Source: Motilibacter rhizosphaerae (lineage in GTDB: Bacteria; Actinomycetota; Actinomycetes; Motilibacterales; Motilibacteraceae). Taken from it: 64,000 bases of DNA. The first letter of the stretch is position 1. Every line of letters starts with the position of its first letter. This document shows, one piece after another, positions 20,172 to 29,044 of the stretch. The stretch lies in NCBI RefSeq assembly GCF_004216915.1, contig NZ_SGXD01000007.1, positions 1 through 64,000 of the forward strand, written 5' to 3'. The notes below the pieces were generated by a model that was given only the letters and a program-made list of their open reading frames with translations, did no database searches and was not told the origin of the DNA. The position numbers and the translations under genes are program-made.

Positions 20172-22067
20172 GTGGCGAAGCAGGTCCAGCAACTCGAGCG
20201 CGTCGTCATCCGCTTCGCCGGGGACTCCGGCGACGGCATGCAGCTGACCGGTGACCGGTTCACCGCCGAGACCGCGTCGTTCGGCAACGACCTCTCGACG
20301 CTGCCCAACTTCCCCGCCGAGATCCGGGCGCCAGCCGGGACCCTGCCGGGCGTCTCGAGCTTCCAGCTCCACTTCGCCGACCGCGACATCATGACGCCCG
20401 GCGACGCGCCCGACGTGCTCGTCGCGATGAACCCGGCTGCGCTCAAGGCCAACCTCAAGGACCTGCCCAAGGGCGCGCTCGTCATCGTCAACACCGACGA
20501 GTTCACCAAGCGCAACCTCGCCAAGGTCGGCTGGGACGCCAACCCCCTCGAGGACGACACCCTCGACGGCTGGAACGTCCGCCGCATCCCGCTCACCTCG
20601 CTCACCGTCAAGGCGGTCGAGGGGCTCTCCATCACCAAGAAGGAGGCCGAGCGCGCGAAGAACATGTACGCCCTCGGCCTGCTCTCCTGGCTCTACAACC
20701 GGCCCACCGAGGGCACGGTCACGTTCCTCGAGCGCAAGTTCGGCCGGAAGCCCGAGATCCTCGAGGCGAACGTCGCGGCCTTCCGCGCGGGCCACGCCTA
20801 CGGCGAGACGACCGAGGACTTCGCGGTCTCGTACGAGGTCAAGCCGGCGCCGATGCCCGCCGGCACCTACCGCAACATCACCGGCAACCTCGCGCTCGCG
20901 TACGGCCTGGTGGCGGCGGCGCAGCGCAGCGGGCTCCCGCTGTTCCTGGGCGCGTACCCGATCACGCCGGCGTCGGACATCCTCCACGAGCTCTCGAAGC
21001 ACAAGCGCTTCGGCGTCACGACCTTCCAGGCCGAGGACGAGATCGCCGGTGTCGGCGCGGCGCTCGGGGCGAGCTTCGGCGGCGCGCTGGGCGTGACGAC
21101 CACCTCCGGCCCGGGTGTCGTGCTGAAGGGCGAGACGATCGGCCTCGCGGTCATGCAGGAGCTGCCGCTCGTCATCGTCGACGTCCAGCGCGGCGGCCCC
21201 TCCACGGGACTGCCGACCAAGACCGAGCAGGCCGACCTGCTGCTGGCGATGTTCGGCCGCAACGGCGAGTCGCCGGTCGCGGTCGTCGCGCCCCGCTCCC
21301 CCAGCGACTGCTTCGACGCGGCGATCGAGGCGTGCCGGATCGCGCTGCAGTTCCGCACGCCGGTGTTCCTGCTGTCGGACGGCTACCTCGCCAACGGCTC
21401 CGAGCCGTGGCACCTGCCGGACGTCGCGACGCTGCCCGACCTCCACGTCGAGTTCGCGACGGAGCCGAACCGCGAGGACGGCGCGTTCTGGCCGTACCTC
21501 CGCGACCCCGAGACGCTGGCCCGCCCGTGGGCGGTGCCCGGCACCCCGGGCCTCGAGCACCGCCTCGGCGGCATCGAGAAGGCCGACGGGTCCGGCGAGA
21601 TCTCCTACGACCCGGCCAACCACGACCTCATGGTCCGCACCCGCCAGGCGAAGATCGACGGCATCGCGCGGTTCATCGAGCCGCTCGAGGTCGACGACCC
21701 GGGTCGCGAGAGCGGCGAGGGCGCGCGCGTGCTCGTCCTCGGCTGGGGCTCGACCTACGGCCCGATCGGCGCCGCGGTCCGCCGCGCCCGCCGCGAGGGG
21801 CACAAGGTCGCCCAGGCGCACCTGCGCCACCTCAACCCGTTCCCGGCCAACACCGCCGAGGTGCTCAAGGGCTACGACCGGGTGCTCGTCCCCGAGATGA
21901 ACCTCGGCCAGCTCTCGCTGCTGCTGCGCGCGAAGTACCTCGTCGACGTCACGCCCTACAACCAGGTGCGCGGCCTGCCCTTCCGCGCGGTCGAGCTCGC
22001 CGAGGTCATCACCGGCCTCGTCGAGGAGGTCGAGAAGGCCGACGCCAACGAGGGAGCCCTGCGATGA
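20172..22067 (+). CDS. korA: 2-oxoacid:ferredoxin oxidoreductase subunit alpha (KorA type)
   Basis: Alpha/gamma fusion subunit of a two-subunit 2-oxoglutarate (or other 2-oxoacid) ferredoxin oxidoreductase, 631 residues. The gamma domain is N-terminal (RFAGDSGDGMQLTGDRFTAE), and the pyrimidine-type alpha domain begins near residue 255 (GAYPITPASDILHELS around 260). FQAEDEIAGVGAALGASFGG and GPGVVLKGETIGLAVMQELP are conserved. Two GTGs are possible, 20166 and 20172; the second is chosen because GGAGG (20158-20162) is 9 nt before it and relatives start (M)xKQVQQL. The stop overlaps the korB start (ATGA). A -10-like TAGGAT occurs at 20038-20043, so a leader of about 120 nt is possible. Confidence 0.93.
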   Translation: MAKQVQQLERVVIRFAGDSGDGMQLTGDRFTAETASFGNDLSTLPNFPAEIRAPAGTLPGVSSFQLHFADRDIMTPGDAPDVLVAMNPAALKANLKDLPKGALVIVNTDEFTKRNLAKVGWDANPLEDDTLDGWNVRRIPLTSLTVKAVEGLSITKKEAERAKNMYALGLLSWLYNRPTEGTVTFLERKFGRKPEILEANVAAFRAGHAYGETTEDFAVSYEVKPAPMPAGTYRNITGNLALAYGLVAAAQRSGLPLFLGAYPITPASDILHELSKHKRFGVTTFQAEDEIAGVGAALGASFGGALGVTTTSGPGVVLKGETIGLAVMQELPLVIVDVQRGGPSTGLPTKTEQADLLLAMFGRNGESPVAVVAPRSPSDCFDAAIEACRIALQFRTPVFLLSDGYLANGSEPWHLPDVATLPDLHVEFATEPNREDGAFWPYLRDPETLARPWAVPGTPGLEHRLGGIEKADGSGEISYDPANHDLMVRTRQAKIDGIARFIEPLEVDDPGRESGEGARVLVLGWGSTYGPIGAAVRRARREGHKVAQAHLRHLNPFPANTAEVLKGYDRVLVPEMNLGQLSLLLRAKYLVDVTPYNQVRGLPFRAVELAEVITGLVEEVEKADANEGALR

Positions 22068-23113
22068 CCGTCGCCGACCTGCCGACGCCGAAGCTCACGG
22101 CGAAGGACTTCAAGACCGACCAGGAGGTCCGCTGGTGCCCCGGCTGCGGGGACTACGCGATCCTGGCCGCCGTGCAGGGCTTCATGCCCGAGCTCGGGGT
22201 GGCGCGCGAGAACATCGCGATCGTCTCGGGCATCGGCTGCTCCAGCCGGTTCCCGTACTACATGAACACCTACGGCATGCACTCGATCCACGGGCGCGCG
22301 CCGGCGATCGCCACCGGCCTCGCGGTCGCGCGCCAGGACCTCTCGGTCTGGGTCATCACCGGTGACGGCGACGCCCTGTCGATCGGCGGCAACCACCTGA
22401 TCCACGCGCTGCGCCGCAACGTCGAGCTGAAGATCCTGCTGTTCAACAACCAGATCTACGGCCTGACCAAGGGGCAGTTCTCGCCCACCTCGGAGATGGG
22501 CAAGATCACCAAGTCCTCCCCGATGGGATCGCTCGACGCGCCGTTCAACCCGGTGTCGCTCGCGCTCGGCGCTGAGGCGACCTTCGTCGCGCGCACGATG
22601 GACTCCGACCGCAAGCACCTCACCTCGGTGCTGCGGGCGGCGGCGGAGCACAAGGGCTCGGCGCTGGTCGAGATCTACCAGAACTGCAACATCTTCAACG
22701 ACGGCGCGTTCGACGTGCTGAAGGACCCGGAGACGCGCGACGAGTTCGGCATCAAGCTCGAGCACGGGCAGCCGATCCGCTGGGGCGGCCAGGGCCAGCA
22801 CGGCATCGTCCGCAACGAGCGGACCGGCCACCTCGACGTCGTCGACGACGTGACCGACGAGAACGCCGGTCGGCTGCTCGTCCACGACGTGCACGCCGAC
22901 GACCCGAGCGTCGCGTTCGCGCTCTCCCGCCTGCAGGACGCCTCGCTCGCGCGCACGCCGTTCGGCGTGTTCCGCGACGTCGACCGGCCGGCGTACGGCG
23001 CGCTGGTGGCCGACCAGCTGCAGCGCGCGGCCGAGACGCAGGGCGCGGGCGGGACCGAGGACGCGCTGGCCTCGCTGATCGCCGGCGGCGACACGTGGAC
23101 CGTGGGCGCCTGA
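22064..23113 (+). CDS. korB: 2-oxoacid:ferredoxin oxidoreductase subunit beta (KorB type)
   Basis: Thiamine-diphosphate and 4Fe-4S subunit, 349 residues. Cluster cysteines are C25 and C28 in RWCPGCGDY, one in SGIGCSSRFP, and C208 in EIYQNCNIF. The TPP motif is GDGDALSIGGNH. With KorA it oxidatively decarboxylates a 2-oxoacid to acyl-CoA while reducing ferredoxin; resemblance to the 2-oxoglutarate enzyme of mycobacteria suggests 2-oxoglutarate. The rarD-like gene starts inside its last codons, so the three genes are probably one transcript. Confidence 0.94.
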   Translation: MTVADLPTPKLTAKDFKTDQEVRWCPGCGDYAILAAVQGFMPELGVARENIAIVSGIGCSSRFPYYMNTYGMHSIHGRAPAIATGLAVARQDLSVWVITGDGDALSIGGNHLIHALRRNVELKILLFNNQIYGLTKGQFSPTSEMGKITKSSPMGSLDAPFNPVSLALGAEATFVARTMDSDRKHLTSVLRAAAEHKGSALVEIYQNCNIFNDGAFDVLKDPETRDEFGIKLEHGQPIRWGGQGQHGIVRNERTGHLDVVDDVTDENAGRLLVHDVHADDPSVAFALSRLQDASLARTPFGVFRDVDRPAYGALVADQLQRAAETQGAGGTEDALASLIAGGDTWTVGA

Positions 23114-24039
23114 GCACCAGCCCCGTACCGGCCGAGGCCCGTCGCCGCTCCGAGGGAGTGGCGGCGGGCCTCGGCGCGTACGTCCTGTGGGGCGTGTTCC
23201 CGCTCTACTTCCCGCTGCTCGAGCCGGCGGGGCCGGTCGAGATCCTCGCCCACCGCATCACGTGGACGGCGCTGACCTGCGCGGTCGTGCTGGGCGTGCT
23301 GCGGATGCCACTGCCGTGGCGCGGCCTCACCCGCAGCCAGCTGCTCCGGCTCGGGGTCGCCGCCGTCGCCATCGCGGTCAACTGGGGCGTCTACATCGCC
23401 GCGGTCAACACGGGGCACGTCGTCGAAGCCGCCCTGGGCTACTTCGTGAACCCGCTCGTCTCGGTCCTCCTGGGCGTCGCCGTCCTGGGCGAGCGGCTGC
23501 GCGCGCTGACCTGGGCGGCCGTCGGCGTGGCGGCGTCCGGTGTCGCGGTGCTCACCGTGGCGTACGGCCACGTGCCGTGGATCGCGCTCGTCCTCGCGCT
23601 GTCGTTCGGGGGCTACGGCCTGCTGAAGAAGCAGGCCGCGGTCGCCCCGCTGCCCGCGCTCACGATCGAGTCCTGGGTGCTGGTGCCGGCCTCGATCGCC
23701 TCCGTCGTCGTCCTGGAGGCGCTCGGCGACGGCAGCCTCGACCGCGGACCGGGGCACGTCGCGCTGCTCGCGACGAGCGGGCTGGTGACCGCGGTGCCGC
23801 TCCTGCTCTTCGGCGCGGCGGCCAACCGCGTCCCGCTGTCGCTGCTCGGCCTGCTCCAGTACGTCACCCCCACACTGCAGCTGCTCGTCGGCGTGCTGGT
23901 CCGGCACGAGGCGATGACGGCGTCGCGGTGGGCGGGCTTCGGGCTCGTCTGGGCCTCGCTCGCGCTGCTCACCGCGGACGGGCTGCGCGGCCGCACGCGC
24001 GAGCCCGAGGAGGTTCCGGTGGAGGCGGCGTCCCGCTAG
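23095..24039 (+). CDS. rarD: RarD-type EamA permease
   Basis: 314 residues, about ten membrane helices in two EamA halves, no visible signal peptide. Family landmarks: GLGAYVLWGVFPLYFPLLEPAGPVEILAHRI, NWGVYIAAVNTGHVVEAALGYFVNPLVSVLLG, and YVTPTLQLLVGVL. RarD proteins are DMT-superfamily exporters of uncertain substrate (chloramphenicol-sensitive protein family). The GTG at 23095 overlaps korB by 19 nt; a second GTG at 23158 would trim 21 residues. Start choice is therefore moderate. Confidence 0.85.
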   Translation: MDRGRLSTSPVPAEARRRSEGVAAGLGAYVLWGVFPLYFPLLEPAGPVEILAHRITWTALTCAVVLGVLRMPLPWRGLTRSQLLRLGVAAVAIAVNWGVYIAAVNTGHVVEAALGYFVNPLVSVLLGVAVLGERLRALTWAAVGVAASGVAVLTVAYGHVPWIALVLALSFGGYGLLKKQAAVAPLPALTIESWVLVPASIASVVVLEALGDGSLDRGPGHVALLATSGLVTAVPLLLFGAAANRVPLSLLGLLQYVTPTLQLLVGVLVRHEAMTASRWAGFGLVWASLALLTADGLRGRTREPEEVPVEAASR

Positions 24040-24042
24040 CGT
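24037..24042 (+). promoter_or_regulatory. Possible near-leaderless -10 of the glycosyltransferase gene
   Basis: TAGCGT contains the rarD stop codon and ends 7 nt before the GTG of the next gene. GGAGG overlaps that GTG, so it cannot act as a ribosome site there, which favours a leaderless or near-leaderless start. Confidence 0.3.
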
Positions 24043-24049
24043 CGCGGAG

Positions 24050-25519
24050 GTGGTCGCCCCCCGGACGCCGCTCGCGGTCCGCCCCCTCGCGCTCGGCGCC
24101 GGTGCGCTGGTCGTGGTCCTGCTGCTGCTCGCCGGCCGCTACGGCTACCACCGCGACGAGCTGTACTTCCGGGTGCTCGGCCAGCACCCGGACTGGGGCG
24201 CGGTCGACCAGCCCCCGCTGACCCCGCTCGTCGCCCGAGCCGAGACCGCCCTGCTCGGCGACACCGTGACCGCGCTGCGCGTCGTGCCGGCGGTCTGCGC
24301 CAGCGCGTACGTGCTGCTGCTGGCGCTGCTCGCCCGCGAGCTCGGCGGCGGCCGGGGAGCGCAGCTGCTGGCGGCGACGGGCGCGCTCGGGTCGTTCCCG
24401 CTCATCGCGGGGCACACGCTGTCGACCGCGACGCTCGACCTGGTCACCTGGCTCGGCGCGCTGCTGCTCGTCACACGCGCACTGCTGCGCGGCGAGCGGC
24501 GCTGCTGGCTCTGGGCCGGGGTCGTCGTGGGCCTCGGGCTGTACGCCAAGCTGCTCGTCGCGCTGCTGCTCCTCGGCCTGCTCGCGGGGCTGCTGCTCGT
24601 CGGCCCCCGGCGCCCGCTGCGCGACCCGCTGCTCTGGGCCGGCGCCCTGCTGGTGCTCGCGGTCGGCGCGCCGAACATCGTCTACCAGATCGTGCACGGC
24701 TTTCCCGAGCGGGACATGGCCGCCTCGCTGGCCGCGCACAAGGGCTCGACCGCGCGGGCGACGTTCGTGCCGCTCCAGCTCGTCATGCTCGGCCCGCTGC
24801 TCGTCCCCGTGTGGGTGGCCGGGCTGCTGGCGCTGCTGCGCCGGCCCGAGTGGCGGCCGGTGCGGGCGGTGGCGGTCGCGTACCTGCTGGTCTGCGCGTT
24901 CCTGCTGCTCAGCGGCGGGCAGCCGTACTACACGCTCGGGCTGGTGGCGTACCTCTGGGCGGCGGGCTGCGTGGTCGCCGCGCGGTGGCGGCGCGGGCTC
25001 GTGCTCGCCGCGGTCGTGGTGGACGCGGCTGTGTCCGCCGTGATCGCCCTGCCGCTCGTGCCGCTCGCCTCGCTCGGCAGCACGCCGGTGCCCGTCGCCA
25101 ACCAGGTCGTGCGCGACTCGGTGGGCTGGCCGGCGTACGCGCAGGAGGTGGCGGCGGTGTGGACATCGCTCCCCCAGGCGGAGAGGGCGCACGCCGTCGT
25201 CGTCACGGCGAACTACGGCGAGCAGGGCGCGCTCGCGAGGTACGGGCCGGAGCTCGGGCTGCCGCGGGCGTACAGCGGTCAGAACCAGCTCTGGCACGTC
25301 GCGCGGCCGCCGGACTCCGCGACGACGACCGTGCTCGTCGGCTTCGGCGATGCCGGCGAGGACTGGCTCCACGAGCGGTTCGGCTCCTGCACGGTCCGCG
25401 GCCGGCTGGACGACCGGGTCGGCGTCGACAGCGAGGAGCAGGACGAGCCGGTGCGGGTGTGCACCGGCGTGCGCGAGCCGTGGAGCAGGCTCTGGCCGCG
25501 CTTCGCCCACCTGGACTGA
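24050..25519 (+). CDS. Membrane glycosyltransferase, ArnT/PMT_2 (GT39/GT83) family
   Basis: 489 residues, about 10-12 membrane helices followed by a soluble C-terminal part (about 350-489). The acidic motif YHRDELYFRVLG near residue 35 and the DQPPLTPLVARA segment are characteristic of lipid-linked sugar transferases that act on the outer face of the membrane with a polyprenyl-phosphate sugar donor. The acceptor is not deducible. The GTG start has no spaced ribosome site. It is 10 nt downstream of the rarD stop and converges with the minus-strand membrane gene 4 nt away. Confidence 0.82.
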   Translation: MVAPRTPLAVRPLALGAGALVVVLLLLAGRYGYHRDELYFRVLGQHPDWGAVDQPPLTPLVARAETALLGDTVTALRVVPAVCASAYVLLLALLARELGGGRGAQLLAATGALGSFPLIAGHTLSTATLDLVTWLGALLLVTRALLRGERRCWLWAGVVVGLGLYAKLLVALLLLGLLAGLLLVGPRRPLRDPLLWAGALLVLAVGAPNIVYQIVHGFPERDMAASLAAHKGSTARATFVPLQLVMLGPLLVPVWVAGLLALLRRPEWRPVRAVAVAYLLVCAFLLLSGGQPYYTLGLVAYLWAAGCVVAARWRRGLVLAAVVVDAAVSAVIALPLVPLASLGSTPVPVANQVVRDSVGWPAYAQEVAAVWTSLPQAERAHAVVVTANYGEQGALARYGPELGLPRAYSGQNQLWHVARPPDSATTTVLVGFGDAGEDWLHERFGSCTVRGRLDDRVGVDSEEQDEPVRVCTGVREPWSRLWPRFAHLD

Positions 25520-25523
25520 CGGG

Positions 25524-26330
25524 CTAGGCGGTCTGCTGCCCCTCCCCGGTGCTGGCGCCGCGGAGCGGGCGGGCGAGCGAGGCGATGACCAGCGCGCTGC
25601 CGGCGAACGCGGCCCAGGTGGGACCCACGCCGATGTCAGGGATCCAGGTGCTGATCCAGGTGCTGCCCAGGTCGCCGTCGCTGGTGTACGCCGCGTGCAG
25701 GCCGCCCACCGCCGCGACGCCCCATCCCAGCGCGAGGAGCACGGCTGCCAGCACCGCGCCGGCGCGCTCGACGCGCGGGCGCCAGGCGCCGAGCAGGAGG
25801 ACGGCGGCGGTGAGGACCACGGCAGCGGTCCACGCCGGTGACGCCTGCCAGAGCCACCGGCCGTTGACCCCCCAGGCCCCGCTGCCCCACCAGGGGAAGC
25901 ACGCGAGGAGCAGCAGCGGCACGGCGGCCGCAGGGCCGGGGCGGCGGAGCAGGGGTCCCAGGAGCACGAGCAGGACGGTCACGACGGCGAGGGGCGCTCC
26001 GGCGTCGAGCACGGCGTACGCCGCGGCGCGGCCCGCTGGGGCCAGGCCCGTGGGGACGGCGTCGCTGCAGAAGACGAAGTCGACGCCGTGACTGCTGGAC
26101 CTGCTGGGCCGTGGGGCGACCACCGCCACGAGCACGAGGACCGCTCCCAGCCCGGCCCGCAGCGGGGCAGCACGGCCTGGGGCCACGGCGAGGGCCAGGG
26201 CAGCGAGCAGCGCACCCGTGGTCCACCAGTCGAGCGGGCCGCGGAGGCAGCCGGACGGGCCGTGCAGGCGGTCGAGGACCAGGAGCGCGGCGGACGCCGC
26301 GGCGAGCAGCAGGAGCGGTCGGCGCGGCAC
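25524..26330 (-). CDS. Hypothetical polytopic membrane protein
   Basis: 268 residues with roughly seven hydrophobic helices, starting GTG-PRRPLLLLAAASAALLVLDRL. I recognise no family motif. Residues of interest are two segments with paired tryptophans (LACFPWWGSGAWGVNGRWLW, STWISTWIPDIGVGPTW) predicted in loops, and a few cysteines (SGCLRG, FVFCSD). A CAGACT element lies exactly 6 nt before the start, so it may be leaderless. It faces the glycosyltransferase gene; no operon partner. Confidence 0.7.
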   Translation of the reverse strand: MPRRPLLLLAAASAALLVLDRLHGPSGCLRGPLDWWTTGALLAALALAVAPGRAAPLRAGLGAVLVLVAVVAPRPSRSSSHGVDFVFCSDAVPTGLAPAGRAAAYAVLDAGAPLAVVTVLLVLLGPLLRRPGPAAAVPLLLLACFPWWGSGAWGVNGRWLWQASPAWTAAVVLTAAVLLLGAWRPRVERAGAVLAAVLLALGWGVAAVGGLHAAYTSDGDLGSTWISTWIPDIGVGPTWAAFAGSALVIASLARPLRGASTGEGQQTA

Positions 26331-26336
26331 GCGAAC

Positions 26337-26342
26337 AGTCTG
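26337..26342 (-). promoter_or_regulatory. Possible leaderless -10 of the membrane protein gene
   Basis: Minus strand CAGACT with 6 nt to the GTG start. It is a weaker -10 than the others of this layout. Confidence 0.25.
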
Positions 26343-26389
26343 GCGGACCTCCGGGCGGTCGGCAGCGATCCGGCCGATACCGCGCAGGA

Positions 26390-26418
26390 CCTCCTCGGCG
26401 GGGTCGCCGCCGAGGAGG
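26390..26418 (-). terminator. Hairpin terminator after the DUF4331 gene
   Basis: A perfect 11-bp stem (26390-26400 with 26408-26418) and 7-nt loop, 22 nt after the DUF4331 stop on the minus strand. Confidence 0.65.
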
Positions 26419-26440
26419 CCTGTCGCACTGGATCAGCCGG

Positions 26441-27922
26441 TCAGGCGGTCACGCTCCGCCGCCGGCGCGCGTACGTGCCGGTGAGGCCGAGCAGGAGCAG
26501 ACCCGCCGCGGCCGTCCCGACCAGCCCGGGAGCTGCCGAGCGCAGCGCGCCGGGACCGTTGCCCCCGTGGTGGCCGGAGCCGCCCGTCAGCAGGCTGACG
26601 CTGGTGCTGTCGCTGCCCTTGGGGATCGAGCCCGAGTGCGGCAGCGCGACGTACGGGAACGAGCTGGTGAACCCGGCGTCGTTGGCGTCCACGCCGTCAC
26701 CCAGGTCGTTGGGGTAGCCGACCAGCTCGCCGGCCACGGCCTGCAGGCTGATGTCGATGACGTCGTCGCCGAGGCGCCGCCCGTTCGGGAAGCCCTGCAC
26801 GTCGCCGCCGAGCACGCCCAACCGGTCGGGGTGCGCCGCCACCGGGGTGGAGGTGTTGACGCGCAGCTCCTCGGCCGGCGTGACGTGGGCCGGCTGGTTG
26901 AGGCCCTTCACCCCGGTGAGGAAGACCGAGACGAGGTCGTTGCGCGGCTCCGCGGGCACCGGGAGGCCGTAGACCGCGTTGAGCAGGTGCGGCAGCTCCG
27001 GGGCCGTGACGTACGGCGCGAACTGCGCGTCGTCCTGCGGCTTCGAGGCGTTCCAGGCGTCCTTGTCCTTGACCGGGATGACCACCTCGTTGACCAGCGG
27101 GTTGCCGAGGCGGCTGACCTGCACCTGCTGGCGCTTCGCGTTCTCCTTCGTCACGGTCGTCCACACGCCGACGACGGGGTCACCGTCCTTCACCAGGTCC
27201 TTGATGGGCACCTGGATCCCGAGGGTGTTGACGTTGTAGCCGCGCAGCGAGTCGTTGCCGACCTCCGAGAGGTTGCCGCCGTACAGCAGGTCGAAGACGC
27301 GCAGGTCGAGGAAGAACGGGTCGTCGGCCTGGCCGGCGAACGACGTGCCCGTCGCCCCGCTCCGGTCGAACGGGACGACCGCCTGCTGGCGCAGGGAGGC
27401 GTAGTCCGGCATGGACGCCGCCCCGACGTAGGACGGCGCCACGGGGGCGCGGTGCAGCACCCGGGGGCTGCTCCCGCCCTCGATCCGGCGGACCGTGTAG
27501 ATCTGCCGGAAGTTGAGGTCGGGGTCGGTCAGGCTCGTGACCGGACCGGTGTTGTAGAGGAACGTGCCCGGGTTCTGGTAGCTGCTGCTGAACTCGAACT
27601 GGTAGACGATGTCGGCCTTGCCGTCCCCGTCGTTGTCGATGTTGATGTTGTAGAGCGCATCGTCGTCGAACGGGTAGAAGTTCGGGCCGCCTGCCGGGTC
27701 CTCGAACGGGATGAAGTTCCCGAGGATCGTCAGGGTGTCCGGGGCGTCCGGGCTGCGGAAGGCGTAGACGTCCGTGGCGTCGTCCTTCGGCATCCCGGAG
27801 ATGAGGGGCGCCTCCCGGTGGGAGGACGCCGAGGCGGTCGGGGCGAGCGCGACGCCCGCCGACAGCAGCGCGAGGCTGCTGAGGGCGACGGGCGCTGCGC
27901 GGCGCAGCAGGGAGGGGGACAC
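26441..27922 (-). CDS. Secreted DUF4331 domain protein with C-terminal membrane anchor
   Basis: 493 residues from a GTG preceded by AAGGG. Signal peptide residues 1-32 (SPSLLRRAAPVALSSLALLS...ASA). The mature part opens SSHREAPLISGMPKDDATDVYAFRS, the hallmark of DUF4331, followed by DPAGGPNFYPFDDDALYNINIDNDGDGKADI with Ca-binding-like Asp repeats. A glycine-rich spacer then a C-terminal helix (GTAAAGLLLLGLTG) and RRRR tail suggest a surface protein held in the membrane; no LPxTG motif is present. The function of the family is unknown. Downstream hairpin terminator; an imperfect palindrome (27947-27964) lies in its leader. Confidence 0.88.
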   Translation of the reverse strand: MSPSLLRRAAPVALSSLALLSAGVALAPTASASSHREAPLISGMPKDDATDVYAFRSPDAPDTLTILGNFIPFEDPAGGPNFYPFDDDALYNINIDNDGDGKADIVYQFEFSSSYQNPGTFLYNTGPVTSLTDPDLNFRQIYTVRRIEGGSSPRVLHRAPVAPSYVGAASMPDYASLRQQAVVPFDRSGATGTSFAGQADDPFFLDLRVFDLLYGGNLSEVGNDSLRGYNVNTLGIQVPIKDLVKDGDPVVGVWTTVTKENAKRQQVQVSRLGNPLVNEVVIPVKDKDAWNASKPQDDAQFAPYVTAPELPHLLNAVYGLPVPAEPRNDLVSVFLTGVKGLNQPAHVTPAEELRVNTSTPVAAHPDRLGVLGGDVQGFPNGRRLGDDVIDISLQAVAGELVGYPNDLGDGVDANDAGFTSSFPYVALPHSGSIPKGSDSTSVSLLTGGSGHHGGNGPGALRSAAPGLVGTAAAGLLLLGLTGTYARRRRSVTA

Positions 27923-28052
27923 GGCGAGCCCTTTCTCGAGCCGGCGGTGTGACAGGTGCCACACCGAGCCCAGTTCGGAGACGGGCGGGACGCGGATCGG
28001 CGCGTTCCTGTGAACAGCAGGAGAACAGCCCGATCGGGCAGAGTCCGGGCCA

Positions 28053-28985
28053 CTAGGGCACGAGGACGACCTTCCCACTGGCGTGGCCGTCCTTGCTGTG
28101 CCTGTGCGCCTCGGCGACCTCCGCCAGCGCGTACGCCCGGTCCACGACGACCACCAGGTCCCCCGCTCCCGCCTGCCGGGCGAGCTCGGGCCGCGCGGCG
28201 TCGCGCAGCTCGGTGCCGGGGTCCGCGCCCGGGCCGCCGCCGAGCAGCCGGATCCCGGTGTCGCCGCGCCCGAACGCCGCGATGGACGCGATCCGCTGCA
28301 CGTCGCCGACGAGCTCGAGCGAGACGTCGACCGCCTCGTCGGTCCCCACGGCGTCGACGGCGGCGTCGACGCCCTGGGGAGCAGCGGCGCGTACGCGGTC
28401 GGCGAGGCCGTCGCCGTAGGTCACCGGCTCGGCGCCGAAGCGGCGCAGCAGCGGGAAGTTCCGCTCGCTCGCCGTGGCCACCACCGCGGCCCCCCGCAGC
28501 TTGGCGAGCTGGACGAGCATCAGCCCGACGCCGCCCGCCCCGCCGTGCACGAGGACGGTCTCGCCGGCCTCGAGACCGACAGCCGTGAGGGCGTGGACGG
28601 CGGTCGCGCCGGCGAGCATGAGTCCCGCGGCCTCGGCCCAGGGCAGGCTGGCGGGCTTCGGGACGAGCGCCGTCGCGGGCACCACGACCTGGTCGGCGTA
28701 CGCCCCGCTGATCCGGAGGGCGATGACCTCGTCGCCCACGGCCACGGTGTCGACGTCGGGCCCGAGGGCGAGGACGACGCCCGCCGCCTCGAAGCCCAGG
28801 CGCAGCGGCAGCTTCGCCGGGTCGCTGCTCCGTCCACCGCTGTAGGTCTTCCAGTCCACGGGGTTGATGCCGGCCGCGCGGACCTCGAGCAGCACCTCGC
28901 CCGGGCCTGGCGGGTCCAGCTGCACGTCGGTGACGGACAGGACGTCGGGGTCGCCGTACGCGGTGGCGACGACAGCTCTGGTCAT
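28053..28985 (-). CDS. Quinone oxidoreductase-like NADP-dependent dehydrogenase (zinc-free MDR)
   Basis: 310 residues. N-terminal GroES-like domain (VLLEVRAAGINPVDWKTYSG, LGFEAAGVV), then a Rossmann domain with VLVHGGAGGVGLMLVQLAKLRGA, which binds NADPH. The structural and catalytic zinc cysteines of alcohol dehydrogenases are absent, so it belongs to the QOR/zeta-crystallin branch. ATG (MTRAVVATAYGDPDVL) is chosen; a further in-frame start at 29021 is less likely. It diverges from the decayed hydrolase gene 59 nt away. Confidence 0.88.
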   Translation of the reverse strand: MTRAVVATAYGDPDVLSVTDVQLDPPGPGEVLLEVRAAGINPVDWKTYSGGRSSDPAKLPLRLGFEAAGVVLALGPDVDTVAVGDEVIALRISGAYADQVVVPATALVPKPASLPWAEAAGLMLAGATAVHALTAVGLEAGETVLVHGGAGGVGLMLVQLAKLRGAAVVATASERNFPLLRRFGAEPVTYGDGLADRVRAAAPQGVDAAVDAVGTDEAVDVSLELVGDVQRIASIAAFGRGDTGIRLLGGGPGADPGTELRDAARPELARQAGAGDLVVVVDRAYALAEVAEAHRHSKDGHASGKVVLVP

Positions 28986-29044
28986 GCGGCTGTCCTGCCC
29001 GCGAGGATGGCGCTGACGCACGACGACGGAGGTCCGCTGCGGAC

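Noticed and set aside
18113-20254. 713-codon Arg-rich plus frame overlapping the DUF1524/beta-helix gene
   Set aside because: Frame-shifted shadow; the other frame has signal peptide, domain motifs and a terminator.
27975-28030. ECF-type promoter before the DUF4331 gene (GGAAC...CGTCTC)
   Set aside because: Spacing between GGAAC and CGTC is about 20 nt, too long for the ECF consensus.
28053-28985. Quinone oxidoreductase as zinc alcohol dehydrogenase
   Set aside because: Zinc-ligand cysteines are absent.
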